Shown piece after piece: positions 32,715-44,617 of a stretch of 64,000 nucleotides of DNA. Made by a program: the position numbers and the translations under genes. The number at the start of each line of letters is the position of its first letter. The first letter of the stretch is position 1. Under the pieces are notes generated by a model. It saw nothing but the letters and a program-made list of their open reading frames with translations, was not told the DNA's origin and ran no database searches. This DNA is from Atherix ibis (lineage: Eukaryota > Arthropoda > Insecta > Diptera > Athericidae), in contig OY282606.1 in NCBI GenBank assembly GCA_958298945.1, positions 41,119,920 through 41,183,919 on the forward strand, in the 5' to 3' direction.

Positions 32715-34590
32715 CATTCCTGAACGAAGGTTTGTAGTCCACTGCCTCTCGGCACTCCAAAATTGGTTAATGTTACCAAAAAACGTCTGTCCAAGAAAAA
32801 ATTTGATAGCACACCCTTACTTCGCATATTGCTGTCAAGGATGGACTAATGTCAAACTTTGTAATAGGAAAGTCCACAATCTTACCAAAGATCGCACTTA
32901 GGAATGCCAGTTTCATTACTTTTTTGACATTTTATTTTGTCTGAAATTATAAATAATTACAAAATATCTTCAAAATATTGATAAGACAAACTGAAACTTA
33001 TTTGAATAAAAACGACAATCTTCTAATAAGAAGGAATGCCAGAAAGTCATTTTAATTATTTTCTCAGTATTTGTACAAATTCCAGTTTTACGTAAAGTAG
33101 AAGATTTAAGTACAATTATAGAAGAAACGAAATAAATTAAGAAAGTTTATATAATTATTTATAAGGTAATTTATTGTAATTTTCAAATATAGAATTTATT
33201 AAATTATAGAAAATGGAATTGGGCTCAGTTTAGTTATATAATATTTGCGATTCGGCACGATCTCTTATTGATATCCATTTATGAGTACTTTCATTTGCAG
33301 TGCAAAGCAATTTATGATCTCATTTAAAATAAAATATATTTACTCTATTAAAAGACCACCCAGAGATATTAGAAGAATAATAAAAATTGTTTGTGAATAT
33401 TACTAAAAAGCAATTTAAAACTTATTATAATCTTATTAAGTGTGACGGGAAAACAAGCTTTTTTAATAGTTTATGAGCAAGTAAATACACCGTTTATATT
33501 TTATTTCAACATTATAGTATGACACATTTTCCGTTAAGTGGAAAATTGAAGCTAGTATTGGTATAAAAACACTTTTTTAAAATATAATTTCTAGTAACAT
33601 TTCTACTGAAATACGTGTATATAGCACTACGACAGCTCAAGCCTTTTAGTAACAAATGGAAGGTATACCGGCTATGACACTAACTGCATTCGAGCTCAAG
33701 ACCATTCCGTACTACATGTGGACATCACAGTGGCAATAAATCTTAATACATAGTTTTGTAGAAACAATTTTTTTTTACGTAAAAATATTTTATTTTGGAA
33801 AATTATTTATACTTTGAATATAATTTCTTCTAGAACTGCAATAATTCTTAGGCTCAAATTTGTTTTCAACTATTTTTCAGGCTCAAATTTCGATAGTTTC
33901 TCTATGAAATCTCCTATTTAATATAAGAGCTTATTTCTGTCATTTAGTTTTTCAATATAAATTTTCTAATTACTCCCAATAAACTGCATTAAGGGTAAGC
34001 TACAAATTTACTTTATACTCTAAAAATTTATTGGTTTATAATATATCGAGCATTCATGCACAGCTCGTCTACAAATGCAATTAACAAAAAAAACGGATCT
34101 TATATTGCCCCAGAATAGCAATTTAGTTATAAGTACTTAAAAAGCTTAGCCGCAGTTTAACAAATTTTAGTATATTTTTTTCGAAAACCTCTTTTTTAGG
34201 CTAACGGAAGCTGTGCACAACCCTAAAAACTTTCCTTACAATATTTTTATAATAAATGTTAAATGACAAAAAATGTGTAAGTACCCAATAGAAAAATTTG
34301 AAAAAATTTTTTAGGCCATAGTCTGTTAAAGCCCTTGTGAGTCTTTTTGAAAAAGGTACTAGAAGGGAGTTGAAGTACAAAGGGATTTTTATGGAGATAG
34401 AGACGAGCATACAATTTTTTATAATTGTAAATATATTATTCCCAGACAAATAAAATATTTGAATTGCAAGAATAATACTGTTTCATACAAAAAAAAATCT
34501 TTCGAAATCAATCTCGTCTCACCAATATAAGGTAGCCTCAAATAAAAACTGCAGCCGGTTTTATGTTTAAAAAAATCCTGGTCGCCAAGT
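32715..34590. other. intergenic stretch
   Basis: Mostly AT-rich. In 32720-32830 the minus strand reads SNFFLDRRFLVTLTNFGVPR, then GS, faintly like an RT motif before GVPQGS, but too short to call. AGGAATGCCAG occurs at 32894 and 33034 and its inverse at 32711. Nothing else recognised. Confidence 0.4.
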
Positions 34591-34594
34591 GGGT

Positions 34595-35310
34595 TTTTTT
34601 ACTTTTAAAGTTGGAAGAAAGAATCTGTTTCGGGAACAAGAAAAAGTCACAGGGGACCAGATCTGGGAAATACGGTGGCTGCGGCATTATTAGTGTGTTG
34701 TTTTTGGCCAAAAATGCGTGAGCAGGGACGTTATCATGGTGCAAAAGCCCATTTTTTGTTCTTCCACAAATCCGGGCGTTTCTGGCGGATTGCTTCCCGC
34801 AACTTGCGTATAACTTACAGGTAATATTCCTTATTGATCATTCTACCCTATGGCAAGAACTCATGATGCACCACGCCCCTGGAATCGAAGAAAACTGTAA
34901 GCAAAACCTTCACATTCGACCGAACTTGGCGCTTTTTTCGGTTTTGGCTCGTGCGGCAGCTTCCCTTGGGATGATTGAGCTTTGATTTCCACGTGATAAC
35001 TATAAACCCATGATTCGTCACCAGTTATGACCCTCTGGAGCAAATTTGGGTCGTCGCGGACAAAGTCCAAAAGCTCCTTAGCGATGTTAATACGATGCCG
35101 TTTTCGGTCGAAAATGGGCAAAAGTCGAAGACGAGCCAAAAAACGTGCAAGCAAAGCAGCTGTCAAAAATTAACTGAACATTCAAAATGGCCAAACTTGT
35201 CGGCATAAACGAGAGACATGAGTACCAACATAACGCCGCAAAAAATCGAAAATCTAATAGACGTAACCCGCGAAAATTCGAAATTCGCGATACTTTTTGA
35301 GCAGACCTCG
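34595..35310 (-). mobile_element. irritans-like mariner, copy 1, left end lost
   Basis: The right end at 35310 is the inverse of CGAGGTCTGCTCAAAAAGTA, followed by TA. Leftward on the minus strand come the leader, then ARFLARLRLLPIFDRKRHRI and NIAKELLDFVRDDPNLLQ. The first catalytic box is VITGDESWVYSYHVE. Further on are FLAKNNTLIMPQPPYFPDLV and PCDFFLFPK. Past FLFPK the sequence departs from the family and no left terminal repeat is seen, so this copy is truncated or recombined. The DNA-binding half is absent at the same junction as in the copies at 44.6 and 48.0 kb. Confidence 0.82.
34600..35166 (-). pseudogene. irritans-like transposase, deleted at both ends
   Basis: Two frames hold it: 35166-34861 and 34744-34538. 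The first catalytic Asp (TGDESW) and the third motif (PCDFFLFP) are present, and the second box reads MHHDNVPAH. A shift after KAPSSVECEGF and a lost section before MHHDN break the protein. The helix-turn-helix domain is missing. Confidence 0.8.
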
Positions 35311-35347
35311 TACGTATTACCTAGCTCTCGACCTGGCGCTTATTCAA

Positions 35348-35399
35348 AATTTTTGGCGTCACGATTAATTTCTAATTTTTGGCGTCACGATTAATTTCT
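35348..35399 (+). repeat. 26-bp tandem duplication
   Basis: A 26-bp unit containing TTTTTGGCGTCACGATTAAT is repeated twice without change, back to back. Confidence 0.9.
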
Positions 35400-37445
35400 T
35401 TTTTTTTAAAGAACCGTATTGTACTAATTATTTGTATTCTGTTTACGAGTATTTTAGTGTACGATATGCTCATACATTAACAGGTTATCAGACTTTCAAT
35501 TTTCTAATTTAATGTCGTTTCTGGAGGCTCTAATGGAATATCGACACAGTCCTTTTGCCGATCTATATTATATTAATATTTTTTTTATTTTCCTAATCAA
35601 AATACTCATAATTTATTACTTTATTATTATTAGTTCTTTTAAAAAAAAATTTCTTAAAATTATCAAGTTTTCAATTTTATCAAGTTTTTTATCAAAAAAT
35701 TTCCAAAAAATCCACATGGAATATATCAGCTTGAAGCATTAAAAAAAATCAATTATCTTTGTTATTAATAAAAAAAAAATATTAAAAAAAAATTTAGATT
35801 GTTGAACATTAAAAATATAAATAGGAAATTTAAGACATTATGCGCATGTAAGGAAAATAACAATTAAAAGCAAAACCTTCACTCTGTCCTAACAAAATTT
35901 TGCATAACAAAATATTTGTACTCAAACAATTAACATTAAATATGAGGGATTGGTTAGCAAAACAAATCAATTCAGCGCGTTTAGATTTTTCCGATTCCAT
36001 CTTAATTAATTATGCCCATTTAAGATAAACATTACGATTTAGTGCAAATTTTGCTGTCAAACATATTTGGCAATCATCGTCACATAAAACCAGGAAAAAA
36101 AATGTTCACAATATCTTAACGACTATCTTATCTGACTATATATGACTAACTAATTTTCTGACTTAACTATTCGGAAATTATTATTTTGTAATTTTATTTA
36201 CTCATAATTATAGTAAAGGGGCTGTTACTATTCAAGGATTGTTCATGTATACGATATTTTAATGAATTACCAGTAATAGTAATTTGCTTGTTTTTTTTTT
36301 GTATTTAATCGAAACAATTATGACTTAAAACTGATTGTTATTATGACTGTACCGGAGGAATGAGACCTCATTTTACCAATTACCATATCAGATCTAGTGT
36401 GGAATTAAATTGTGAACACATTCATTTCACAAACTATTTAATAAGTTTGATCTACACTATTAATAGAGTTAAGAAATAACTTCGGTATTGTACTTACTAT
36501 TGTGGGTTGATGAAAATATTATTAATATTCATAAAAATTACAATTCCATTTTAATATGAGGCAATAATGTAGATTATTATTTAAACACTTCCGCATTTTA
36601 GTAAGTAATACCTTTTGTTCTTGTAAAAACCTCTAGTCGAGATGTGAAAAATTACACTTCATCTTATTTGGCTTTATAGTCATTGTACTTAAAGATCAAT
36701 TGTAAAATTTCATTTTAGGGCAAAATTTATTTCCTCCAATATCAATGTCAGAACGTTAAAAATTTTCCATTACGAAAAAAAAAACATATAATTAATCATT
36801 TCTTATCTGCTCAGAATTAAGAAGGATTTTTACGATTTCACTTCTTAAAATATTTTATTGACTAATTCTTAAGTTCGTTCTGGCCATTTAATATTTATAA
36901 TTCGTTCATTCCTTGTGGGTTAACTTATTTGATATATTTTAAAAAAAAAAAAATATTTTCAACGATTTAAATCTAATAAAATATGAATCATAAATTTTCT
37001 TTCAAAATAATTTCATTAATAATAATAATCAAATCGTAATGGTCCACTTTAATCTCAGTCACTTAATAAATTTAGAAGTATTATTGTTGATTTGAGAAAA
37101 AAGGCAGTATCTTTTCTTAGTAGTTAATAAAAATATTTTTTTTTTCGGTAGATCCAAAATGACCACCAATGATTTATCTTTTATTAAATATAAAAATAAA
37201 TATTTTGCCTATTGCTATAATCTATTACGAGTATATAAAAGAAGTATTTATCGAAAAGCACCATTGCATAAACTTTAATCACCTCTGTGGGTATTTATTT
37301 CTTAATATTAAAACCAAATAAGTTCAAGATTGAATTTAATCATATTTTCGTATTGGATAAATATTTTTTTGTGGTAAATTTTTTTTAGAAATTATCAGAT
37401 ACAAATATAAAAATTTCTCTATAATTGATACTATAATTTTTGTGT
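35400..37445. other. AT-rich intergenic stretch
   Basis: Both strands hold only A/T runs and short frames. The 76-codon frame at 35512-35742 has very AT-biased composition and no motif. Confidence 0.5.
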
Positions 37446-37451
37446 GAACAG

Positions 37452-37629
37452 TCGTCTTTGATGATGATGGGAGAGCAACGACATTCGTTTCGATTGAGGG
37501 AGACTACATATTTGATTGAATTGCGCAAGAAAATCCACCAAAATTATGACCCAGATCTACATAGTTGGAGCCGCCATTGCCAAAGTAATTACTCACGGAC
37601 TGGTACGTGCAGCCGACAATTACAAGGCA
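37452..37629 (+). other. candidate unidentified exon
   Basis: A patch clearly richer in G and C than its neighbours lies between TTTTTGTGTGAACAG (an acceptable 3' splice site) and GTAAATTTT (an acceptable 5' splice site). One frame is open across all 178 bases (SSLMMMGEQRHSFRLRETTY to SRQLQG). Two other partly open frames read VFDDDGRATTFVSIEGDYIF and MTQIYIVGAAIAKVITHGLV, so the true frame, if any, is unclear and it may be a decayed exon. No protein family is recognised. Confidence 0.22.
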
Positions 37630-37659
37630 GTAAATTTTCCAATCTAACATGAATCGAAG

Positions 37660-38775
37660 TTTAGATTTTAATGACAAATAAAATATCTTAGATATTGTTT
37701 ATTTTAAAGAGTAAAAATATTTTTAAAAAAACAACGTACGTCACCATTTGGTCCAATTAATATATAATATGTGCAAAGCTTTTTATCTCTCTATTATTAA
37801 TATTATTTTTAAGGATTATAGTCAAGTTAAATACATGTTTTTTGTTTCATTATCATGAAAGAGAAACTACATAAAACAAATTTACATTATCTTATATTGT
37901 TTGTACTCAGTTTAAAAGAAAGCCTCAAAGATTCAGATAATTCCCAAAAATATGATAGGCTAAATCGTACTTGAATTGGCAGAGATTCGTACTGAGTTAA
38001 GTGCTAAAATTATAAACAATCGATTGGTACACCTTATATTGTTTGCATTTATTCTACTCTATTTTTAAATTTATTTTTAAATACGATCACACCTAAATAT
38101 GTATGGTATCCGATACATTGCATAATCAATATTAGTTTTAATAATATTTATCTTTTTTTTTTTAATTTATTTCCGAACAAGTTGATAGAAATGAGCATTG
38201 CTTGTACTTGATTACTTGCAAGGTAAACAAGTTTTATGAAAACAACAATTCATGAGATTCTAAAATAAGATAAACTGAAGTTCTACAATATTTACAACAC
38301 TTGTTTATCTGATTTTTTTTATTATGTACAGGATAACTATGATCTATAAAAATAAAAACCTAAAAAAAATATATTAAAATAGGTGCCCGTTGTATGTGTA
38401 ATATGAGTTCAAAGTTTATGTTGAATGGTATTGTAAGAAAATATTAATGGCTTCAATTTAAAGTTTTTGTGGTATTTTAAAAAATTTACCATGTTTTTAG
38501 TATATCATTTTTTTTTTCTTCAAAATAGTGAAAGGAATGTGGAATAAATTTTTTATTTTCATTTCATTAAGACTTTATATTTCAGTGAATGCACACATAT
38601 GAAGTATAACAATTTATTAGTATTCTAGAAATTATACTTTTTTATTCTTAAAGCCGAAATATCTGAACATATTTTGATTACTATTTCAATATTTGACAAT
38701 TTAGAAAAATTGAGAAATATCAACTGAGCAATACTGTGGACTTTTTTTTGCACATAGTTTAGACGTTGGATCTTT
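37660..38775. other. AT-rich intergenic stretch
   Basis: Nothing recognised. Confidence 0.5.
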
Positions 38776-38779
38776 GTAA

Positions 38780-40326
38780 TGGCGTAGTATACGTTTTATA
38801 CTGATTGATAATTACGAGAGACGGGACCACTTCCAACCAAATTGATCAAGTGCTAATTAATCTCCGGATCTCTTGAACCTAGGAAATGTTTGAAAATTTA
38901 GGGACGCCAACGTTAAGTCGAGCCTGAATATCGACTTCGCTGGTGAATAGAAGCAAATCAAATCTTCGAGAAAATACGAGTGCCCTACTAGACGAACGTA
39001 TTTGTACTTTTGTTTGTGGATTCAACAATCAGAAATAAAAACAAAGATATATGCCCTGGAGACAAATCAGATATTGAAATGGCCCTGAAAACCCAAAGGA
39101 CACTGTCATTTATACACATGAAAAAGAACTAGGACCTGGCCACAATGTCGGAACGGCTGATTATACGATGATTGCAAGCGAGCAAAAGAACAAAATAATA
39201 CTGCCTAGTGAGCCATGGTTACTTCTCAGCAGAATAAACGTAAAGAGTAAAGAGCAGAGAAAAGAGTTGGCAGAAGAAAAAAACTTAGGAGAACGAACAG
39301 GTCTGCGAAATCGGAAGCGCGGAAGTATTACTAAGCTGTGAGCAGGATGGGAGCATTTACACCACAATGCTCACCATGCCGCAGCAAAGAGGGTGATCTG
39401 ATTTCTAACTAAATTGGTATATTGAGAAGATGGGTTGATAAACTTCAGAACACGAGTTGGTCAGCTAAAGAAGACATGATGCCGGCGCAAAGTATAGAGA
39501 TGACAACAAAAGCAATCCGATGGTATTGCCAGCTGGATTGTTGAGTATGGAGGCAAGTACGGAATAGGGACTCAAAACCCGATGACTGACACCTTGGCAT
39601 TATCTGTTCTACACCCAAAAAAGAACATATTACAGAGTAAAGCAATTATGGAAGTATTACATTGCTGAGTACCATCTAGAATCAGGAGAGTCCCATTAGC
39701 ACGAATAATTTTTGGACCATACTAGAGAGGCGTCAACCTAGGGAAATCACGATGGAAAAACTGTTGGAATATGGTCACATCCATGAGACAGTTCGGCATC
39801 CCAAAAAAATTGATTAGACTGACGAAGTACTTTCGTACCTAGCAAATGTGTGAGAGAGGATTGCTTTCCATGCAACATGATACTTTCGTTTGGTCATTTT
39901 TACCTGGCGCTAGAAAAAGTAATTCATGAGTCAGGGGTAAGCATGAGGGTTGCCGTACTTATTATGTCTGCCCAGCTTTTAGCATACGTACACGATATTG
40001 ACATTATGTGTCGATCAGAAAAAGCTGTACGAGAGGCCTTCGTCAAGATTGAGTCGGTGGCGGAAAATCTTGACCTGCACATACATGCAGGCAAAACAAA
40101 GTACATAGTAACAGTTGCTAACACCAATTAGCAATTCTCGCATATAAATAGGAGATTATAGCTTCGAAAGAGCTAAATATAATTCTTATTTGAGGTTAAA
40201 GATCGCAGCTAATAATAACATGAAGCAGGAAATGTGCGCTTGTCTCCTGGCAGTCAACAGAGCCACTTCTTGTTCCCGAAGATCAAAATTACTTCTGAAG
40301 GACGTCATATTGGTACTGCCGATATA
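38780..40326 (+). mobile_element. RTE/CR1-like LINE remnant, endonuclease through RT
   Basis: Pieces of one ORF run in order. At about 38815 RDGTTSNQIDQVLINLRIS matches the end of the endonuclease (..G...NQIDHVLI..R). At about 38900 RDANVKS..NIDFAGE follows. At 39215-39420 come AEKRVGRRKKLRRTNRSA, RMGAFTPQCSPCRSKEGDLI and GILRRWVDKLQN, the linker with R.GF.P....RDK.G.L and IL.RW..HF. The RT follows: NYGSITLLSTI (about 39645, NYRGITLL), MRQFGIPKKLIRLTK (about 39786), and an 82-codon stretch with LALEKVIHESGVSMRVA and LLAYVHDIDIMCRSEKAVRE. The last is the catalytic YADD box, mutated to YVHD. SRRSKLLLKDVILVLPIYD (about 40275-40325) is the thumb motif, cut by the mariner at 40327. Confidence 0.8.
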
Positions 40327-41512
40327 CGACGGTCATTCAACAGAAATTAGCCACATCGTCCAATGGAACTGCTGTCACAAAAGAAATTTACCATCGTAAA
40401 GTACATTTTTTTAGTAGCCTACTGTCAAAGTTTCAGTCGATTCCCTTTATTAGTTTTGTTTTGAGAGCCTTTGAAAGCGAGCGTGTCGGTCGGTTGCACA
40501 AAAATGGAAAAAGAACAATATCGTTCGGTGATTAGATTCTTGTTTTTGGAAGGGAAAACGCGCAGCGAAATCAAAGATCGCTTGGATGCTGTGTATGGTG
40601 ACTATTCTCCTTCGATGGCGACCGTCAAAAATTGGTTCAACGAGTTTGTTCGTGGCCGCAAGTCGGTTTTTGATGAGCCACGCCCAGGTGCCCCGAAAAC
40701 GGCTGCTTCGGAGGAAAAGGTTAAAAAAGTCCACGATCTCGTGTTGGCACACCGTCGATTGAGGGTTTACGAGATAGCTGAGACTGTGGGCATCGCTAGG
40801 AACATTGCATCATATTCTACACGAAGAACTGGGCATGAGAAAGCTGTCGGCGCGATGGGTGCCGCCTTTGCTCACACCGGTAAACAAGCGCAACCGTGAG
40901 ACCACATCGGCGACGTGTTTGGCGCTGTTTCAGCGCAATCCAGCGGAGTTCTTGCATCGTTTCGTGACCGTCGACAACATGGAGTCACCCGGTGAACGTG
41001 CTCCGAAGAAGGCGAAGACTGTTCGATCGGCCGGAAAGGTGATGGCCACCGTTTTCTGGGATTCACAAGGTGTGATCCACATCGATTACCTCGAGAAGAA
41101 TTGAAGAAAAAACGGCCCCGCTTTGCGAAGAAAAAAGTGCTGTTCCACCACGACAACGCGCCGGCTCACACCTCCGCCGTCGCCATGGCTAAATTGGTCG
41201 AATTGCGCTACGAATTGCTGCCCCATCCACCGTACTATCCAGATTTGGCCCCTTGTGACTACTTTTTATTTCCAAACCTGAAAAAATCACTCGCCGGGAA
41301 TAGATTTAGGTCGAATGAGGAGGTCATCGTCGCCACGGAGGCCTATTTTGCTTCCCTCGAGAAAATGTATTTTTTGGACGGGTTAAAAAAGTTAGAGCAT
41401 CGCTGGGCCAAGTGTATCGAGCTTGAAGGAGATTATGTGGAAAAATAAATTGCCACCTTTCCAAAATTTTCGTTTTTCTTTTGTAGGCTAAGTAGTTGTT
41501 GAATGACCCTCG
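40327..41512 (+). mobile_element. mariner with GC-richer coding region, inserted in the LINE
   Basis: The ends are CGACGGTCATTCAAC on the left and the inverse of CGAGGGTCATTCAACAACTA on the right, each with TA outside (40325-40326, 41513-41514). At 1186 bp it is slightly short. Its terminal repeats and protein are related to the 28.7- and 60.4-kb family but clearly distinct. Its interior is visibly richer in G and C than any other element here. Confidence 0.93.
40504..41448 (+). pseudogene. mariner transposase, frameshifted with two internal deletions
   Basis: The protein starts MEKEQYRSVIRFLFLEGKTR. It has the first helix-turn-helix (SMATVKNWFNEFVRGRKS), the GAPKTA loop and IAETVGIARN, then a frameshift near 40805 and HHILHEELGMRKLSARWVPP. 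The first catalytic motif is cut: FVTVD is followed directly by NMESPGERAPKKAK, so the ETWIHYYTPETK-type segment is deleted. After HIDYLEKN a stop and a second deletion occur, then KKVLFHHDNAPAH and PPYYPDLAPCDYFLFPNLKK to the end VEK. The second and third catalytic aspartates are intact. It cannot encode active transposase. Confidence 0.92.
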
Positions 41513-41689
41513 TAAGAGAGATATTCCTCGTTATTTAAGATACGAAAATAATTAGGTCTTATGGAAAAGAACTTTAACACGACTACTTTAACAAATCTGT
41601 CAGAAACGTCTTCATATCAGTTTATTATTCATATATTATCCGTAATTTAATATTAAAAATTATACAGATGCGTTTTATGTTACAGGTCG

Positions 41690-42560
41690 ACTTTTTTTTT
41701 GCTAACTAAAATTTATTCTTTAGTGACTGATTATATGATCTTTAGCATTATGTATAAAATATAAAGTCGGTTAAATACTCGCCTCTGGCTACGGCGTAAA
41801 GGCAAGCTCTTTTAAGCATATTATTCATAACATTTTCGCAGACTTCTGGTGTTGTTTTAGCAATTTCGTTTGGAATATTGTCCTTAAGTATTGAGGTTGT
41901 GATTGGTTTATTAGTATACATCTTTTTCTTCAAGTACCACCATATAAAGAAATCGGGAGGATTAAAATCAGGGGATCGTGGGGGCAAGCCGATATAACCA
42001 CTTTTTGACATTATTCGGGCGGGAAAAATTTATTTCAAAATCTGCATCGTAGCAGAAGTTGTTTATGATGTGGCACCGTCTTGTTAGAACCACATGTTCT
42101 GTAGGCCTAATTGATCCAATTCGAGGAGAAAAAAGTTTTCCAATATATGCCGATAAAGGTCACCAGTAACTGTTACAACATTGCCTTCAGCATTCTCAAA
42201 GAAATATGGCCCAATAATACCCCCGACCCAAATGCCACATCATACAGTTACTCTACGAGGATGTAGTGGTCTTTGGTGTATCAGTTGAGGGTTTTCAGTG
42301 CCCCAAAAATGACTATTTTGCTTATCAACGAAGCCACCCAAGTCGAAGTGTTTTCTCCGCGTATTCGTAATTCTCACAGCGTATTCACAATTGAACAATT
42401 ATGTAAATAAAATGTTTTAATAATGTTAATACGTTGTTGCAACTTTAAATACTCCACAATAAATTACTATTGACCACTCCCTACGCCTGTTAAATGCCAA
42501 CAGAAAATGTCATCTAAACCAAAATGGCGACCAAACAAAATCGACCTTGAACATAAAAGC
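41690..42560 (-). pseudogene. Tc1-like element, transposase catalytic half only
   Basis: Reading leftward from about 42360: DLGGFVDKQNSHFWGTENPQ, then RRVTV, a stop, CGIWVGGIIGPYFFENAEGN, VVTVTGDLYRHILENFFLLE, and QNMWF, a stop, QDGATS. The last open frame (42011-41748) reads LPPRSPDFNPPDFFIWWYLK and KKMYTNKPITTSILKDNIPN. The order and the QDGA and PPDFF motifs show a Tc1/mariner transposase, related to the fossils at 13.6, 16.7 and 19.2 kb. The DNA-binding domain is missing. Terminal repeats are not convincing, so the element limits are approximate. Confidence 0.75.
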
Positions 42561-42682
42561 ATCCTGTATATATAAATTACTCTCGCCTTTGGCTTCCTTT
42601 CCAACAATGCCATTCAAGAACAGATATTAAAAATATGGAAATATGTACTACGAATTTTTGGACTTCAAATAAGAGACTAACT

Positions 42683-42790
42683 GTAATTTGCTTTGATTGC
42701 TGTTCGCAATTGTATGCACTTCCATAAGATTGCGTAGGTTTTAAAAATGATGACAGCGCTATTGTAGTCGCTCGTCGCATTTGTGTTTCG
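42683..42790 (-). repeat. dispersed repeat, copy 2 (partner at 18176-18283)
   Basis: See 18176-18283. The shared landmarks run to GTCGCTCGTCGCATTTGTGT here. Confidence 0.55.
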
Positions 42791-42799
42791 TGACATTAG

Positions 42800-44610
42800 A
42801 AAAATATTCTTAACTTTGCTTGCTCTTTTCTTTGATAGGATATAATAATATTTAATTTAAAAAACGAACCTAAATAAACATTTTGGCATTTCAATAAAAT
42901 TCATCAGAAAAAAATAATTAATTTCAAACAGGAAACACCTTTATCGCTCAAATAAATATTATCTTAGAAACTGCTCCATACCTTTTTTCTTGGAAGAATC
43001 CGTTTCTATAAAATAATATTAACATTAAGTGACCAACATAAATTTACCTTAAATTTTAATTAACATCAAGAATATGAAAATGTTAATAATTAATTTAAAA
43101 AAAAAATTTCAATCAAACTATTTACCTTAAATAATTTCTATTTTTTTGCATTCTATTAAAATATTTGAGAAAACACATTTTAATTTATAATAAATTAAAA
43201 TGTGTTTTCTCAAATATTTTAATATAAATATTATTTCAACGATATTTTTTTTTAATTGGTAATAAGCTCAAAATATCATAGTTATAAAAATAAATTTTGG
43301 TTAAATTTAGTTTATCCGCAATCAAAATAAGACTTCAGTCTACCATTTTATTGCTCTCTCTTATATTTTTATGGTAAATAAAATTATACAATATATTTTA
43401 TAATTTTATAAATATTATTTGCCAAGTTAATGATAATTGTTATTATAAATTGAACAAAGTAGTCCTTTCAAAATGCAAAAATCCAAAGCTCAACCGATCA
43501 TTGAAAATGTCAACGAATAAAAATGAATGCAATTTGATTATTTTTATTTTTCATTTATGATCGTTGTTACTTAATCGGTTGAAAATCACTTTCCACTATT
43601 TTTTAATCTAGTTCAAATGATCAAGATGCAGTGGCACAAAATACGAGTCTACCTAGTGTACGACCGCAGGTTATTGTATGAAGAGTATCTAAAAACAGTG
43701 CACCATTACCTGAGCGTCTAGAAGTGAATAACTGCACTATGCTCAACGATTACATCCGACTATGTATGCGCCTTCTCAGGTGCTTTCGTGCAGAACGCAA
43801 AAACCACTTTCACTGAATTCCAGTTTCTTTTCAACAAAGAATGGAACATCTGTGACTGAGTATACTCGGTTCGACCTTTCGGAGCAGGTACAGGTAAACC
43901 ACGTGAATTATTTTTAATTCAAGTTGTATTCCAAGCTTCAATAGTGGTTAGTTTTCAGAATAACTTAATGACACCAAAATAACACTTTATCAACCACTTC
44001 AAAATAACTGAACTGTGTTATAAAAATGCAAAATTTATTCATGATCCAATTTTTGGAATGAAGTGCAAGTGATGCAATAGCTCTAAAGTAGTTCATTTTA
44101 CGGTTTTTGCATCTTCAAATTCTCCGTTAACTTTTTTAATTAAAAGTTACTAATATGAAATAACAAATAATAAAACTTGTCAGAAAATTATAATCTGTAT
44201 TTATAATGGAAGTATAATTTATATTTTATTAATACTCAAAGATCCTTTCTAATAGCGTGGGATTTTTCTTACAATTAGATAAAAAATATGCTATAATAAA
44301 TTTGCACCACTACTGAGATCTTCCGATTTCTCATAATAAAAGATTGTCCAATTAGTGCTTTGGTAAGTTAAATCAAAGTTTAAAAAACATCTTTTAAATG
44401 GTTTCGCGTGGTTTTTTGCAGGACTCGGTTCTTTCGAAATAACTGTTCATGACGTGTTTTGTTATGTTGCTGTACTTGGTTTTCAATTGTAATTTGCCCC
44501 TTACTTTTAAATGCTCGTCAGTTTAGGGATTATCTGCGTAAACAAGTAAAAGTTCATCAGTGTGGGAACACAGGATCTTGGTGGCAATTAAATATCACCA
44601 AATCTCAGAA
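42800..44610. other. AT-rich intergenic stretch with one long hairpin
   Basis: Apart from the perfect inverted repeat at 43154-43224, no gene, RNA or transposon end was recognised. Confidence 0.5.
43154..43224. repeat. perfect 34-bp inverted repeat with 3-nt loop
   Basis: The left arm 43154-43187, containing ATATTTGAGAAAACACATTT, is the exact reverse complement of 43191-43224. Only three bases separate them. It would fold as a 34-bp perfect hairpin in DNA or RNA. No terminal target duplication is evident. Confidence 0.95.
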
Positions 44611-44617
44611 TTACGTA

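Noticed and set aside
32715..32880. LINE reverse transcriptase on the minus strand (GVPRGS)
   Set aside because: Only one short motif matches and no neighbouring RT block could be read.
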